Translations under genes and position numbers: made by a program
Notes under the pieces: model-generated
Databases searched by the model: none
Told to the model about the DNA's origin: nothing
What the model saw: the letters and a program-made list of their open reading frames with translations, nothing else
Assembly: GCF_001428665.1 (NCBI RefSeq)
Contig: NZ_LMIJ01000014.1
Coordinates: 1 to 64,000 of the forward strand
Direction: 5' to 3'
Length of the DNA stretch: 64,000 nucleotides
Source of the DNA: Acidovorax sp. Root219
GTDB taxonomy: Bacteria; Pseudomonadota; Gammaproteobacteria; Burkholderiales; Burkholderiaceae_C
Part shown: positions 44,388 to 53,122 of the stretch, piece by piece
Position numbering within the stretch: the stretch's first letter is position 1
Layout of the letters: every line of letters begins with the position of its first letter

Positions 44388-45413
44388 ATGGCCAGAGCGG
44401 GGATCTACAAGTCTGAGGTGTTGCGAGCCAGGGATAGGCTGATCAGCCAAGGCAAGTACCCGTCCATCGATGCGGTGCGGGTCGAGCTGGGCAACACCGG
44501 CTCCAAGGTGACCATCCACCGGTACCTCAAGGAAATCGAAGACGAGGAAGCCCACGCCACGGCACCCAAAATCAGCATCAGCGACGAGCTCGCTGAACTG
44601 GTCGGCCGCCTGTCCGCAAGGTTGGAGCTCGATGCCAACGCACGGGTCGTTGCGCTGATGGAGGAGTTCAACGCCAAGGAGGCGCATTACAAGGCCAGCC
44701 TGGAGACCTCCAAGAGCGAAACGGCCGCGGCCAGGCGGCAGCTGGAACAAACCCAGCTTGAGTTGGCCAGGGAACGCGAATCTCTCGAGCACGCCGGCAG
44801 GCAGTTGGCCGCCAAGGCGATCGAGCAGGCCCAACTGGTCGAGCAAACGACTCAGCTGCAGACCCGGCTTGCGAGTGCCCAAGCACACAGCCAGTCCCTG
44901 GAAGAAAAGCACACCCACGCCAGGGAGGCGCTTGAGCACTTCCGCGATGCGTCCAAGGAGCAGCGCGAGCGCGAGCTACGCCAGCACGAGCACCAACTGC
45001 AGTACCTGCAGACGGAACTGACCAAGGCCAATGCGGCCGTTTCGGCCAACCAGCAGCAGATGCGCAACGACCACCAGCAGAACCAGGCGCTCGCGCGCGA
45101 ACTGGCGCAGCTCAAGTCGCAGTTTCAGCAGCTACAGGCGCAGTTGCAGGGTGCACAGCAGGCTGCCGAAGGCTTCGCGGGCATGCCCCAGCAGTTGGAG
45201 GAAATGTCCGCCAAGGCCCTGGGCCAGGAGCAGGACCTTGCCCGCCTGCACACAGAACTGCACCAGGCCACCCAGCGGAACCTGGAGCTGGAGCGGCTGC
45301 TCGCCGCGACCGCTGCAGCGGAGTCGGCACGCCAGCAGCTGACAGAGGAACTGATGCGCCGCCTGGACACCCTTCAGGCGCAGCCGGAGCCGCGCGCAGC
45401 AAAAGGAAAATGA
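44388..45413 (+). CDS. KfrA-like DNA-binding coiled-coil protein
   Basis: A 341-residue protein. N-terminal DNA-binding domain (residues 1-60: A-G-I-Y-K-S-E-V-L-R-A-R-D-R-L, then Y-P-S-I-D-A-V-R-V-E-L-G-N-T-G-S-K-V-T-I-H-R-Y-L-K) matches the KfrA_N type, followed by about 250 residues of coiled coil rich in Gln, Glu and Ala. KfrA is a plasmid protein linked to partition and gene control. GGAGG precedes the start. Its presence suggests plasmid ancestry or an integrated element for this part of the window. Confidence 0.85.
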   Translation: MARAGIYKSEVLRARDRLISQGKYPSIDAVRVELGNTGSKVTIHRYLKEIEDEEAHATAPKISISDELAELVGRLSARLELDANARVVALMEEFNAKEAHYKASLETSKSETAAARRQLEQTQLELARERESLEHAGRQLAAKAIEQAQLVEQTTQLQTRLASAQAHSQSLEEKHTHAREALEHFRDASKEQRERELRQHEHQLQYLQTELTKANAAVSANQQQMRNDHQQNQALARELAQLKSQFQQLQAQLQGAQQAAEGFAGMPQQLEEMSAKALGQEQDLARLHTELHQATQRNLELERLLAATAAAESARQQLTEELMRRLDTLQAQPEPRAAKGK

Positions 45414-45633
45414 TGGAGAACCCCTTGCGGCAAGTTCGCCATCACGGCCATGTTTGCGTGCCAATGCCACGGCCCTCGATCTAGCCCGGGTGGTCAGCGC
45501 GATTGCCGGACGACTCCCAGTCGCGTCGCAAAGAATTCCTTGCTTGCTCAGTCCCTTCGGAGCAAAGTGCGCTGCTGCTTCGCACCCCGCACGCTGCGGT
45601 CGACGAGAGTGTCATTATTTCAAGGGAGATCCC

Positions 45634-47778
45634 ATGAAATTGAACCAATGGATCGTTCTGCTCGCGCAGGCTACGGCCTGCATATCCGTCAACGCCTCGA
45701 ATGTGGACCCGGTCGAGCTCGCAGAGATGAAGAAGATCGCATTCGAGGAGGGGGCGGTGCGTGTGGCCATTGTGGCTTCAAAGTCAGCGCTTCCCCCAAC
45801 CACCGCGAACGACTATCCGGTCCTGTCCAGAGATCTCAAAACTAGAACCGATTCCATCAAAGCGGAATTGGGAGCCTACATGTACAGTGGAGGTTCTTGG
45901 AGCAGCCCCACAGGGCAGTTTGGTTTGACATTGAAAGCAGAAGGACTGGCCATTTTGGAAAGGAGTCCGAACGTCATCTCGTTTCGGCGGGATACCTCTG
46001 AAAAGACACGTAGCACCGCGCATGATCTTGATGGCAGCTTGAGTGCGCTGAAAAAAATCATCAAGCAGAATGGAAGTGCGGCAGCAGAGGTGGTATTGAA
46101 TAGCGCGACGGTGCAGTATCAAATACTGCCAGACGCAACCACGAAGATCATCCCATCCAAAGAGCTGGATGAGGAGTCAGAGCGTTTGATCAGTCAGATA
46201 AAAGCGGCAGGTCTCGAATCCAGTCGCTTCGTCGACTCGATCAGTAAAAGCCCGTCGAATCCTGCGTTGGTCTTGGCCGAAATCGACTTGCCAACGCTGA
46301 TAACGCTGCAGAGCCACCCTGCAGTTCGGTCCCTTCGCCCCCTCGGATACAAGGATCCGCGCGTCGCTAATTGGTCGTCATGGGCGTTGGAGGATGCCGA
46401 GCGAGAGGGGACAGTCGAAGTCACCATCATGATCCGGGGTGGGCTCTTCTACACCACAAAGATTCGATGGAACTCGCCGGCAGGCAGGAATCAAGCAAAG
46501 GCAAACCGCCAGGCTCTTACCGAGGTTCTGGCGAACGCTGGGATCAAAGCCCAACCGGAACAGTCAGCGCGCGACACCATAGGTTCGGCGCATCTTCGCT
46601 TGACGCCTGCGCAATACAAGCGATTGAAGGGCAACGATGATCCACGGATCCTGGAAGTAGCTGCCAACCGATTGGGAGGAGTCAAAGGACTCAGCGGGAG
46701 CGTTCCCCTTGTCAACGCGCCCACCGCCTGGAGTTCAGGCTTTACCGGCACCAATCAAGCCATCGTTGTCATCGATGAGGGGATCCGAAAGTCCCATGAG
46801 ATGTTCACCATGAATGGCGCAACCAAAGTCATCGGAGAAGACTGCTACGGGACCCGCACTATCAGTGGGTGGCGCTCTGTGTGTCCGAATCCAAATGACA
46901 ACTGGGATAGCCCTGTTGGGACGCCGAATTCCGGTGAGCCAAATCCGAATATTGCGAACTGCCTGAATGTGGACTTCACACAATGTGATCACGGCACTTA
47001 TATGGCTTCGATTGCCGCCGGCATTGCTTCACCAAACGTCTCGGGTGGAGCGCTGCAAGGGGTAGCACCAGGGGCGCAGTTGTACTCGATGAACGTGTTT
47101 TCCTACAACATGATGTCCACACCAAAACAATCGGGCTTCCACATGTCTGATCTGGACTTTGCGTTGGAACGGGTAGTCTATCTTTCAGGCGCGGCGAATG
47201 CGGACCCCGACTCACCAGCGCAAATGGTGGTGAACATGAGCATTCGATCTCTACCCACTTATGGCAGTGACTGCGATGCCGCAGCGGGGGCCGTGTGGCT
47301 TCAAAATTGGATCGACTACCTCTACAGCGCTGGTGTGCCCGTCGTGTCCATCACGGGCAACTATGGAATTCTGAACGGAATCAGCCATCCCGCCTGTTCA
47401 GAAAACGTCATCAAGGTAGCAGGTGTACCGAACGACGGAGTTGGACTGACCCGAGCGAGCTACTCGAATCTTGCAGCCCCAAGCAACTTCACAAAGCCGA
47501 TATTTTTCGCGCCCGGAGGAGAAAAGCCCGAGTTCGGTGGACCGTTAGTCGGTGCCGGGCGAGCAACGGCCACGGCCACTTTCAGCGGATGGGGCACCTC
47601 TCAGGCTGGCGCACATGTGTCTGGACTTGCAGCGCTGTTCAAAAGCCGTTACCCAGTCGCGGGTGTAGATGCCTTTATCGATTGGGTCAATGACTACGCA
47701 AGTGTGCCGATGAGCGTCTCCATCCCCGCAGGAACATTTCAGTACCGGCGCATTGCTTATTCAACCGGAGGACCTTAG
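45634..47778 (+). CDS. Subtilisin-like serine protease (S8), exported
   Basis: A 714-residue protein with an N-terminal signal (residues 1-22). AAGGGAG precedes ATG 45634. Catalytic triad by position: Asp381 in V-V-I-D-E-G-I, His453 in C-D-H-G-T-Y-M-A-S, Ser656 in G-T-S-Q-A-G-A-H-V-S-G. The Asp motif (D-E-G instead of D-T/S-G) and the Ala in place of Pro in the Ser motif are unusual. About 350 residues precede the catalytic domain, much longer than a normal prodomain, and look like repeated I9-type units. Lower GC than neighbours suggests later acquisition. Role unknown. Confidence 0.87.
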   Translation: MKLNQWIVLLAQATACISVNASNVDPVELAEMKKIAFEEGAVRVAIVASKSALPPTTANDYPVLSRDLKTRTDSIKAELGAYMYSGGSWSSPTGQFGLTLKAEGLAILERSPNVISFRRDTSEKTRSTAHDLDGSLSALKKIIKQNGSAAAEVVLNSATVQYQILPDATTKIIPSKELDEESERLISQIKAAGLESSRFVDSISKSPSNPALVLAEIDLPTLITLQSHPAVRSLRPLGYKDPRVANWSSWALEDAEREGTVEVTIMIRGGLFYTTKIRWNSPAGRNQAKANRQALTEVLANAGIKAQPEQSARDTIGSAHLRLTPAQYKRLKGNDDPRILEVAANRLGGVKGLSGSVPLVNAPTAWSSGFTGTNQAIVVIDEGIRKSHEMFTMNGATKVIGEDCYGTRTISGWRSVCPNPNDNWDSPVGTPNSGEPNPNIANCLNVDFTQCDHGTYMASIAAGIASPNVSGGALQGVAPGAQLYSMNVFSYNMMSTPKQSGFHMSDLDFALERVVYLSGAANADPDSPAQMVVNMSIRSLPTYGSDCDAAAGAVWLQNWIDYLYSAGVPVVSITGNYGILNGISHPACSENVIKVAGVPNDGVGLTRASYSNLAAPSNFTKPIFFAPGGEKPEFGGPLVGAGRATATATFSGWGTSQAGAHVSGLAALFKSRYPVAGVDAFIDWVNDYASVPMSVSIPAGTFQYRRIAYSTGGP

Positions 47779-47890
47779 TCGGCCCTGGCCAGGCATAGGC
47801 AACCTGCTGCTACACGGAGCCAAGGTGGCAGCCGTGCCGCCAATAGCAAGACAACCATCACCGTGCGTTTCACCGAAAAGTGATCTCCCG

Positions 47891-48949
47891 ATGAACCGTA
47901 CCCCTATGCATTGGCCGTCACTGCGCGGCGGGCTGCTGGCGCTGCTGTCGGCCGCGCTGTTCGGCGTGAGCATGCCGCTGGTCCAGCACTTCGGGGCCGG
48001 GCTGGGCGCCTTCACCACTGCGGCCCTGCTGTATGCGGGCGCGGCAGCGGTGGGCGCGTTGTCGCGTCAGCGGGTCGAGCAAGAGGCGCGGCTCACGCGC
48101 GGCGACATTCCCCGGCTGCTGTCCATGGCCGCCTTTGGTGCCGTACTGGGCCCCGTGGCGATGGCATGGGGGCTGCAGCACACCAGCGGCACCGGCGCCT
48201 CGCTGATGCTGACGCTGGAGGCGCTGTTCACGGCCGTGCTGGCGCGCCTGCTGTACGGGGAGACGATGGACCGCCGCGTCTGGGCGGCCATGATTCTGCT
48301 GCTGGCCGGGGGCATGGCGCTGGTGATGGGCCAGGGGCAGGCCGGCGGTAGCCAGCTGCTGGGCTTGCTGGCCGTGCTGCTGGCCACGGCCGCCTGGGGT
48401 GCGGACAACACACTGTCGCGCGCCCTGGCCGAGCGCGACCCGGGTCAGGTGGTGCTGGGCAAGGCGCTGCTGGGTAGCTGCGCCACCGCAATGCTGGCCT
48501 GGGTCTTCGATGACCCGCTGCCTTCGATGGGCGCTGCGCTGGCCTTGCTGGCGGTGGGTGCCACCGGCTACGGGCTGAGCCTGCGCTTTTACCTGCTCGC
48601 GCAGCGGGCCTTCGGCGCTGCACGCACGGGCTCGGTGTTCGCGTTTGCGCCCTTCATCGGCGCGGCCCTGGCCATCGCGCTGGGCGACCGCAGCGGCAGC
48701 TGGGCCATGGCGGCGGGTGGTGCGCTGATGGTGCTGGGCGTGCTGCTGCACTTGGCCGAGTCGCACGGCCACGAGCACCAGCACGAGGCCATGGAGCACG
48801 AGCATGCCCACCGCCACGATGACGGGCACCACAACCACAGCCACGCGGTGATGCCGCAGGGGCCGCACAGCCATGCACACGCGCATGAGCCGCTGCGCCA
48901 CGTGCACGCCCATGTGCCGGATGCGCACCACCGGCACGGGCATGGATAG
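47891..48949 (+). CDS. EamA/DMT-family transporter with His-rich tail
   Basis: A 352-residue inner-membrane protein. Two EamA halves make about ten membrane spans (residues 8-285); the pattern G-L-L-A-L-L-S-A-A-L-F-G-V-S opens the first. From about residue 290 a tail of 60 residues contains some 25-30 His in H-x-H runs (H-E-H-Q-H-E-A, H-A-H-R-H-D-D-G-H-H-N-H-S-H). Such tails bind Ni, Co, Zn or Cu; EamA members usually export metabolites, so a metal-linked role is inference. First gene of the likely chromosomal part; the start at 47891 gives a clean first span. Confidence 0.85.
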   Translation: MNRTPMHWPSLRGGLLALLSAALFGVSMPLVQHFGAGLGAFTTAALLYAGAAAVGALSRQRVEQEARLTRGDIPRLLSMAAFGAVLGPVAMAWGLQHTSGTGASLMLTLEALFTAVLARLLYGETMDRRVWAAMILLLAGGMALVMGQGQAGGSQLLGLLAVLLATAAWGADNTLSRALAERDPGQVVLGKALLGSCATAMLAWVFDDPLPSMGAALALLAVGATGYGLSLRFYLLAQRAFGAARTGSVFAFAPFIGAALAIALGDRSGSWAMAAGGALMVLGVLLHLAESHGHEHQHEAMEHEHAHRHDDGHHNHSHAVMPQGPHSHAHAHEPLRHVHAHVPDAHHRHGHG

Positions 48950-49023
48950 ATCCAGGCCTTTTCATGGCAAGGTCCCGGTGATCGGATACGCTGTGCATCC
49001 TGAATGTTCGCAGGGAATCCCCC

Positions 49024-49644
49024 ATGGGCACTGAAACGCATTGGGAATCGGTCTACGGCACCAAGTCGCCTGAAGCGGTGAGCTGGTATGCGCCGCACCT
49101 GCTGCAGTCCCTGCACTATGTCCGCAGGGCGGCCCGCTCGAAGCAGGCGTCCATCATCGACGTGGGCGGGGGCGAGTCCACGCTGGTCGATGACCTCCTG
49201 GCCGATGGCTACCAGGACATCACGGTGCTGGACCTGTCGCGTACGGCGCTGGAGGTCACGCAGCTGCGGCTGGGCCCCAGGGCCGCCGAGGTGGCGTGGC
49301 TTGCGGCCGATATCCTGGAGGTGGGGCTGCCTGCGGCGTCCGTGGATGTGTGGCACGACCGCGCGGTGTTCCACTTTCTCACCAGCGATGCGCAGCGTGA
49401 GCGCTATGTGGCGCAGGTGATGCACGCTCTGAGGCCCGGTGGCTTTGCGATCATCGGCACATTCGGGCCGCAGGGGCCTGAGAAGTGCAGCGGTCTGGAG
49501 GTTTCCCGCTATGCGCCCGACGAACTGCACGGTAGGTTTGGCGCACCCTTCGAACTGATCGACAGCCACACCGAGATCCACACCACGCCCTGGGGGGCGC
49601 CTCAGCAGTTCGTGTATTGCTTTTGCCGGCACCAAGCGCAATAG
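49024..49644 (+). CDS. Class I SAM-dependent methyltransferase
   Basis: A 206-residue cytoplasmic enzyme. SAM-binding motif I is I-I-D-V-G-G-G-E-S-T-L (residues about 44-54), then V-L-D-L-S-R-T-A-L-E, and F-H-F-L-T at the active-site strand. The N terminus T-H-W-E-S-V-Y-G-T-K-S-P-E-A-V-S-W-Y occurs in small methyltransferases of the tellurite-resistance/thiopurine-like group, but substrate cannot be told. Codon use matches the chromosomal part. 74 bases follow the EamA gene, so not clearly an operon. Confidence 0.85.
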   Translation: MGTETHWESVYGTKSPEAVSWYAPHLLQSLHYVRRAARSKQASIIDVGGGESTLVDDLLADGYQDITVLDLSRTALEVTQLRLGPRAAEVAWLAADILEVGLPAASVDVWHDRAVFHFLTSDAQRERYVAQVMHALRPGGFAIIGTFGPQGPEKCSGLEVSRYAPDELHGRFGAPFELIDSHTEIHTTPWGAPQQFVYCFCRHQAQ

Positions 49645-49890
49645 TTCCTAAGTGGCTTCGGGCTGCATTCAAAGACGGGCGGTTTTCCGTTAGCTCATCC
49701 ACGCCCTCCATACCCGTCCCTCCAATCCACTGTGCCAGCGCCTCGATACCGCGACACGTTTCCGCAGCGAGCGCTCTGTGGCACAGAATGAATCCCGCCT
49801 GGGATCACTGCTTGTGGAGTTCCAGAGAATTCACCAGGCCCCGGTGGAGGCTCGCGCCACAATGGGCTACGCTGCTTTCAAGCTCTTTGA

Positions 49891-50247
49891 ATGGAGATCG
49901 TGGTGCCTAGGACAATGACCCAAATGAAGAAACGCCTGGAAGAGGCGATGAACGACGCTTACGAGGCAGAGGAGATCATTCCACTGTTGAAGGAGGTGAT
50001 CGCCAAATTCGAATTGGTGCCGGGCGACTTGTTTGAAGTGGCTGCACTTGAAACGAAAGCTGTTCCGAGTCTGCCCCCCCCAAGTCCTAAGCCTCTAAGC
50101 AGTCAGATGGGCATGTACCAAGATGATCAGGGCAACACATGGGGCGGCAAAGGCCGTCGCCCCAACTGGTTGAACGACGCCCTGGAACACGGCAAGCGCC
50201 TTGAAGATTTTTTGGTCCGCGGGAGGCGTCTCCGCGGCGCTAAGTAG
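49891..50247 (+). CDS. H-NS family nucleoid-associated protein
   Basis: A 118-residue protein (or 110 from ATG 49915). The N-terminal half is helical and charged (K-R-L-E-E-A-M-N-D-A-Y-E-A-E-E), suited to oligomerisation; the C terminus D-D-Q-G-N-T-W-G-G-K-G-R-R-P-N-W-L matches the H-NS DNA-binding loop, in which the G-x-G-x-x-P motif inserts into AT-rich minor grooves. It may silence the AT-rich acquired DNA in this window (inference). 246 bases upstream have no gene. Confidence 0.82.
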   Translation: MEIVVPRTMTQMKKRLEEAMNDAYEAEEIIPLLKEVIAKFELVPGDLFEVAALETKAVPSLPPPSPKPLSSQMGMYQDDQGNTWGGKGRRPNWLNDALEHGKRLEDFLVRGRRLRGAK

Positions 50248-50270
50248 TTGTGCTCTAAGGGAATTTTGAC

Positions 50271-50948
50271 TCAGGATTCTGATCCTGCACAAAAACCGAC
50301 ATTACCCCTGCGCTTGCGTGTGGCCTTGGCGGGTGCCGCAGCGGCCGGCGCGCCGATCAGTTGCTCCACCAGCAGGCGCACATGGCCCTGCATGACTGGT
50401 ATGGCCTTGGCATCGCCAGCCATGTGCCGCAGCAGGCACTGCTGGAAGACGCCGTCGAACAGGGCGTAGGTGAGGTCGATGGGCGCGCGCACCGGCAGGC
50501 TGGCCAGTTCGGACATGCGCGTGAGTACGCGCCAGACCATGTTCGCCAGGCTCTTGTCGATGGCTTCCACATCGGCGCGCAGGGCGTCCTCGAACAGCGA
50601 CTGCGAACGGATGTCGTACCAGAGCCGGTGCATGGGCGCTTCACTGCGCACCGTCTCGCCCAGCACCGCCACGAAGCCATCGACCAGCTCGCCGAAGGTG
50701 GTGGAGTTGTTCGTCACCTCGTCATAGCGCGTGACGCAGCGCGCCTTGTACTGGCGCACGCTGCACAGGATGAGGTCGAGCTTGTCGGTGAAGTAGTAGT
50801 GCAGCACACCGTGCGAGAACGCGGAGTTTTGCGCGATCTCGCGCAGGCTGGTGCGGGCATAGCCCAGTTCGGCCAGCGTCTGCAGCGCGGCCTCGCCCAG
50901 TTCGGCGCGGCGCTCGGCGTATTTGTCACGGCGGGGGGCTCTTTCCAT
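50271..50948 (-). CDS. TetR-family transcriptional repressor
   Basis: A 225-residue regulator from the ATG at 50948; an upstream frame adds 15 residues. The TetR helix-turn-helix spans residues 12-58 (L-G-E-A-A-L-Q-T-L-A-E-L-G-Y, then S-L-R-E-I-A, S-H-G-V-L-H-Y-Y-F-T-D-K). The C-terminal domain would bind a ligand, perhaps an acyl-CoA given its neighbours. Divergent from an SDR-synthetase-thiolase operon with a double palindromic operator between. Confidence 0.88.
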   Translation of the reverse strand: MERAPRRDKYAERRAELGEAALQTLAELGYARTSLREIAQNSAFSHGVLHYYFTDKLDLILCSVRQYKARCVTRYDEVTNNSTTFGELVDGFVAVLGETVRSEAPMHRLWYDIRSQSLFEDALRADVEAIDKSLANMVWRVLTRMSELASLPVRAPIDLTYALFDGVFQQCLLRHMAGDAKAIPVMQGHVRLLVEQLIGAPAAAAPAKATRKRRGNVGFCAGSES

Positions 50949-51023
50949 CGCGCCATTGTAGGCAGCGCCGGGCACTTCGCCATGTCTTTTCATGCATGGG
51001 CTGCGGCAGGTCGATTGAATTTA

Positions 51024-51059
51024 TGACAACTGTCAAGAAAATGTCTTGACAGTTGTCAA
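51024..51059. promoter_or_regulatory. Double TetR operator
   Basis: Two palindromes, TGACAACTGTCA within 51024-51037 and TTGACAGTTGTCAA at 51046-51059, are mirror copies: GACAACTGTCAAG (51025-51037) is inverted in CTTGACAGTTGTC (51045-51057). They lie between the tetR gene and the operon it likely represses; the second contains TTGACA, a -35-like hexamer. Confidence 0.75.
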
Positions 51060-51143
51060 GTCGATTCCCAGAATCAATCCCGTTCCTCGAAGAACACGAT
51101 CTGCGAATCAGCGATCTCTACCTATCCATCAGGAGACAAGACA

Positions 51144-51950
51144 ATGACGAAGTTCGATTTGACCGGCCGCAAGGCCCTGGTCACCGGCGGCGCGCGCGGC
51201 CTCGGTGAAGGCATGGCCCAGGCACTCGCTGCAGCCGGGGCCTCGGTGATGATTGGCGACGTGCTCACGTCGCTGGGCCAGGAGGCGGCAGGCAAGCTGC
51301 CGGTGACCGGCGGGGCCAAGGCCGGCTTCGTGAAGCTCGACGTGACGCAGGAGGCCGACTGGGCCGCCGCCGTGCAGGCCACGGTCGATACATTGGGCGG
51401 CTTCGACATCCTCATCAACAACGCCGGCATCGAGGTCACGGCCCTGGTGACCGAGATCGAGCCCGATGCGTTGCGCCGCATGCTCGACGTGAACATCGTG
51501 GGCACGGCACTGGGCCTCAAGCACGCCTTCCGGACCATGCGCCCGGACGGCGCTGCAGGCAAGGGCGGGGCGGTGGTCAACATCTCTTCGGTCGCCGCCA
51601 CCATTGCCTTCCCGGCGATCGCCGGCTACTCGGCTACCAAGTCGGCCGTGGACCGGCTGACCCGCGTGGCCGCCATGGAGTCGGGCAAGCTCGGCTACGG
51701 CGTGCGTGTGAACTGCATCTACCCCGGCCTGGTGCCCACCGAGATGGGCATGAAGCTGGCCGCCGACGTGGTCGCCGCCGGCCTGTTCGCGTCGCCCGAG
51801 GCCGCCGTGGGCGCCATCATCGAGCAGACGCCCTCGGGCCGCCTGGGCGAGGTGGCCGACATGGCCGATGCCGTGGTCTTCCTCTGTTCCGACGCTGCGC
51901 GCTTCATCAACGGCGCCGGCTTGCCGGTCGACGGCGGCATGGGCATGTGA
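51144..51950 (+). CDS. Short-chain dehydrogenase/reductase
   Basis: A 268-residue cytoplasmic oxidoreductase. NAD(P) motif T-G-G-A-R-G-L-G-E-G (residues 14-23), L-D-V in the cofactor site, N-N-A-G near residue 94, catalytic S-S and Y-S-A-T-K near residues 149-168, P-G-L-V at residues 194-197. CAGGAG precedes the ATG. First gene of the TetR-controlled cluster; likely oxidises a 3-hydroxyacyl-CoA or an alcohol intermediate (inference). D41 near the second strand hints at NAD preference. Confidence 0.92.
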   Translation: MTKFDLTGRKALVTGGARGLGEGMAQALAAAGASVMIGDVLTSLGQEAAGKLPVTGGAKAGFVKLDVTQEADWAAAVQATVDTLGGFDILINNAGIEVTALVTEIEPDALRRMLDVNIVGTALGLKHAFRTMRPDGAAGKGGAVVNISSVAATIAFPAIAGYSATKSAVDRLTRVAAMESGKLGYGVRVNCIYPGLVPTEMGMKLAADVVAAGLFASPEAAVGAIIEQTPSGRLGEVADMADAVVFLCSDAARFINGAGLPVDGGMGM

Positions 51951-51973
51951 GCAGCACACCAGGAGACAACAAC

Positions 51974-53110
51974 ATGGCCAACAACACCAAGAAACCCGTC
52001 GTGGTCTACGGCGCCTCCGGCTACACCGGCCGGCTGGTCTGCGAATACCTGCGCGAGTACAACATCCCCTTCATCGCCGCCGGCCGCAGCAAGGACAAGC
52101 TCGACGAGGCGATGCAATCGCATGTGCCCGGCATCGAAACCGCCAGCTACGAGGTGGTCGAGGTGGCGCATACGCGGGAGGCGCTCACGGCGCTGTTCGA
52201 GGGCGCCTCGGTCGTGCTCAACACCGTGGGGCCGTTCGCCAAGTTCGGCCATGAGGTGGTGCAGGCCTGCCTGGCCGCGAAATGCCACTACACCGACACC
52301 ACGGGCGAGCAGGACTGGTTGATCACGCTGGATGCCGAGTACGGTGCACAGTTCGCCGCCGCCGGCCTGCTGCTGTCGCCGGGCCTGGCGCAGATGTACA
52401 CCACGGGCGAGATCGCTGCGCAGCTGTGCCTGGAGACCCCTGGGCTCGATACCCTGGACATCGCGGTGTTCTGGGGCGGCAGTCCCACGGTGGCCTCCAC
52501 CCAGACCATCCTGGTCAACGCCGCCACGTCCAAGGCCTACTACCTGGAGCAAAACCAGTATGTGGAGTGGCAGCCCGACGCCGGCCTCTACAGTCTGGCC
52601 ATCCCCGGCCAGCACGAGGCAGCACTGGCATTGCCCTGGGGCGGCACCTCGCACCCCGTGTGGTTCAAGAAGGACCCGCGCGTGGCCAACGTCAAGGTAC
52701 TGGGCGGCGTATTCAACAAGCCGCTGATGCTGGGCGTGCCGCAGATCGTGGCCGCCGCGCTCAAGGCCACCGAGGGCATGAACGACGACGACCGCTACGC
52801 CGCCCTGGCGCAGACGGCCGCCGCCGTCATGGGCTCCATGCCGCCGCGCGAGAACCCCCGCATCAACAAGTCGGTGGATTCGGTGCATGCCTCGGGGCCG
52901 CTGGCGCGGGCGCACTGCGTGATCTACGGCAACTGCAACTACAAGCAGACCGGGCTGATGCAGGCCTTTGCTGCCGCCTCGCTGCTGCAGCAGGCGCCCC
53001 GGCGCGTAGGCTTTGCCTCGGGCTGCCAGGCCTTTGGCCACCACGAACTGCTGGGCGCGCTGCGCAGCTTCGGCCTGGTGCAGCCGCCGGTGCTCACGGT
53101 GCACCGCTGA
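51974..53110 (+). CDS. Saccharopine dehydrogenase-like oxidoreductase
   Basis: A 378-residue protein. N-terminal Rossmann motif V-V-Y-G-A-S-G-Y-T-G-R-L (residues 9-20), then A-G-R-S and L-N-T-V-G-P-F; central and C-terminal parts lack an assigned catalytic motif. Matches the saccharopine-dehydrogenase-like NAD(P) proteins that act on unknown substrates, for instance trans-acting enoyl reductases. CAGGAG precedes the ATG; 23 bases from the SDR and 12 to the synthetase, so operonic. Confidence 0.85.
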   Translation: MANNTKKPVVVYGASGYTGRLVCEYLREYNIPFIAAGRSKDKLDEAMQSHVPGIETASYEVVEVAHTREALTALFEGASVVLNTVGPFAKFGHEVVQACLAAKCHYTDTTGEQDWLITLDAEYGAQFAAAGLLLSPGLAQMYTTGEIAAQLCLETPGLDTLDIAVFWGGSPTVASTQTILVNAATSKAYYLEQNQYVEWQPDAGLYSLAIPGQHEAALALPWGGTSHPVWFKKDPRVANVKVLGGVFNKPLMLGVPQIVAAALKATEGMNDDDRYAALAQTAAAVMGSMPPRENPRINKSVDSVHASGPLARAHCVIYGNCNYKQTGLMQAFAAASLLQQAPRRVGFASGCQAFGHHELLGALRSFGLVQPPVLTVHR

Positions 53111-53122
53111 GCGGGCCCCGCC

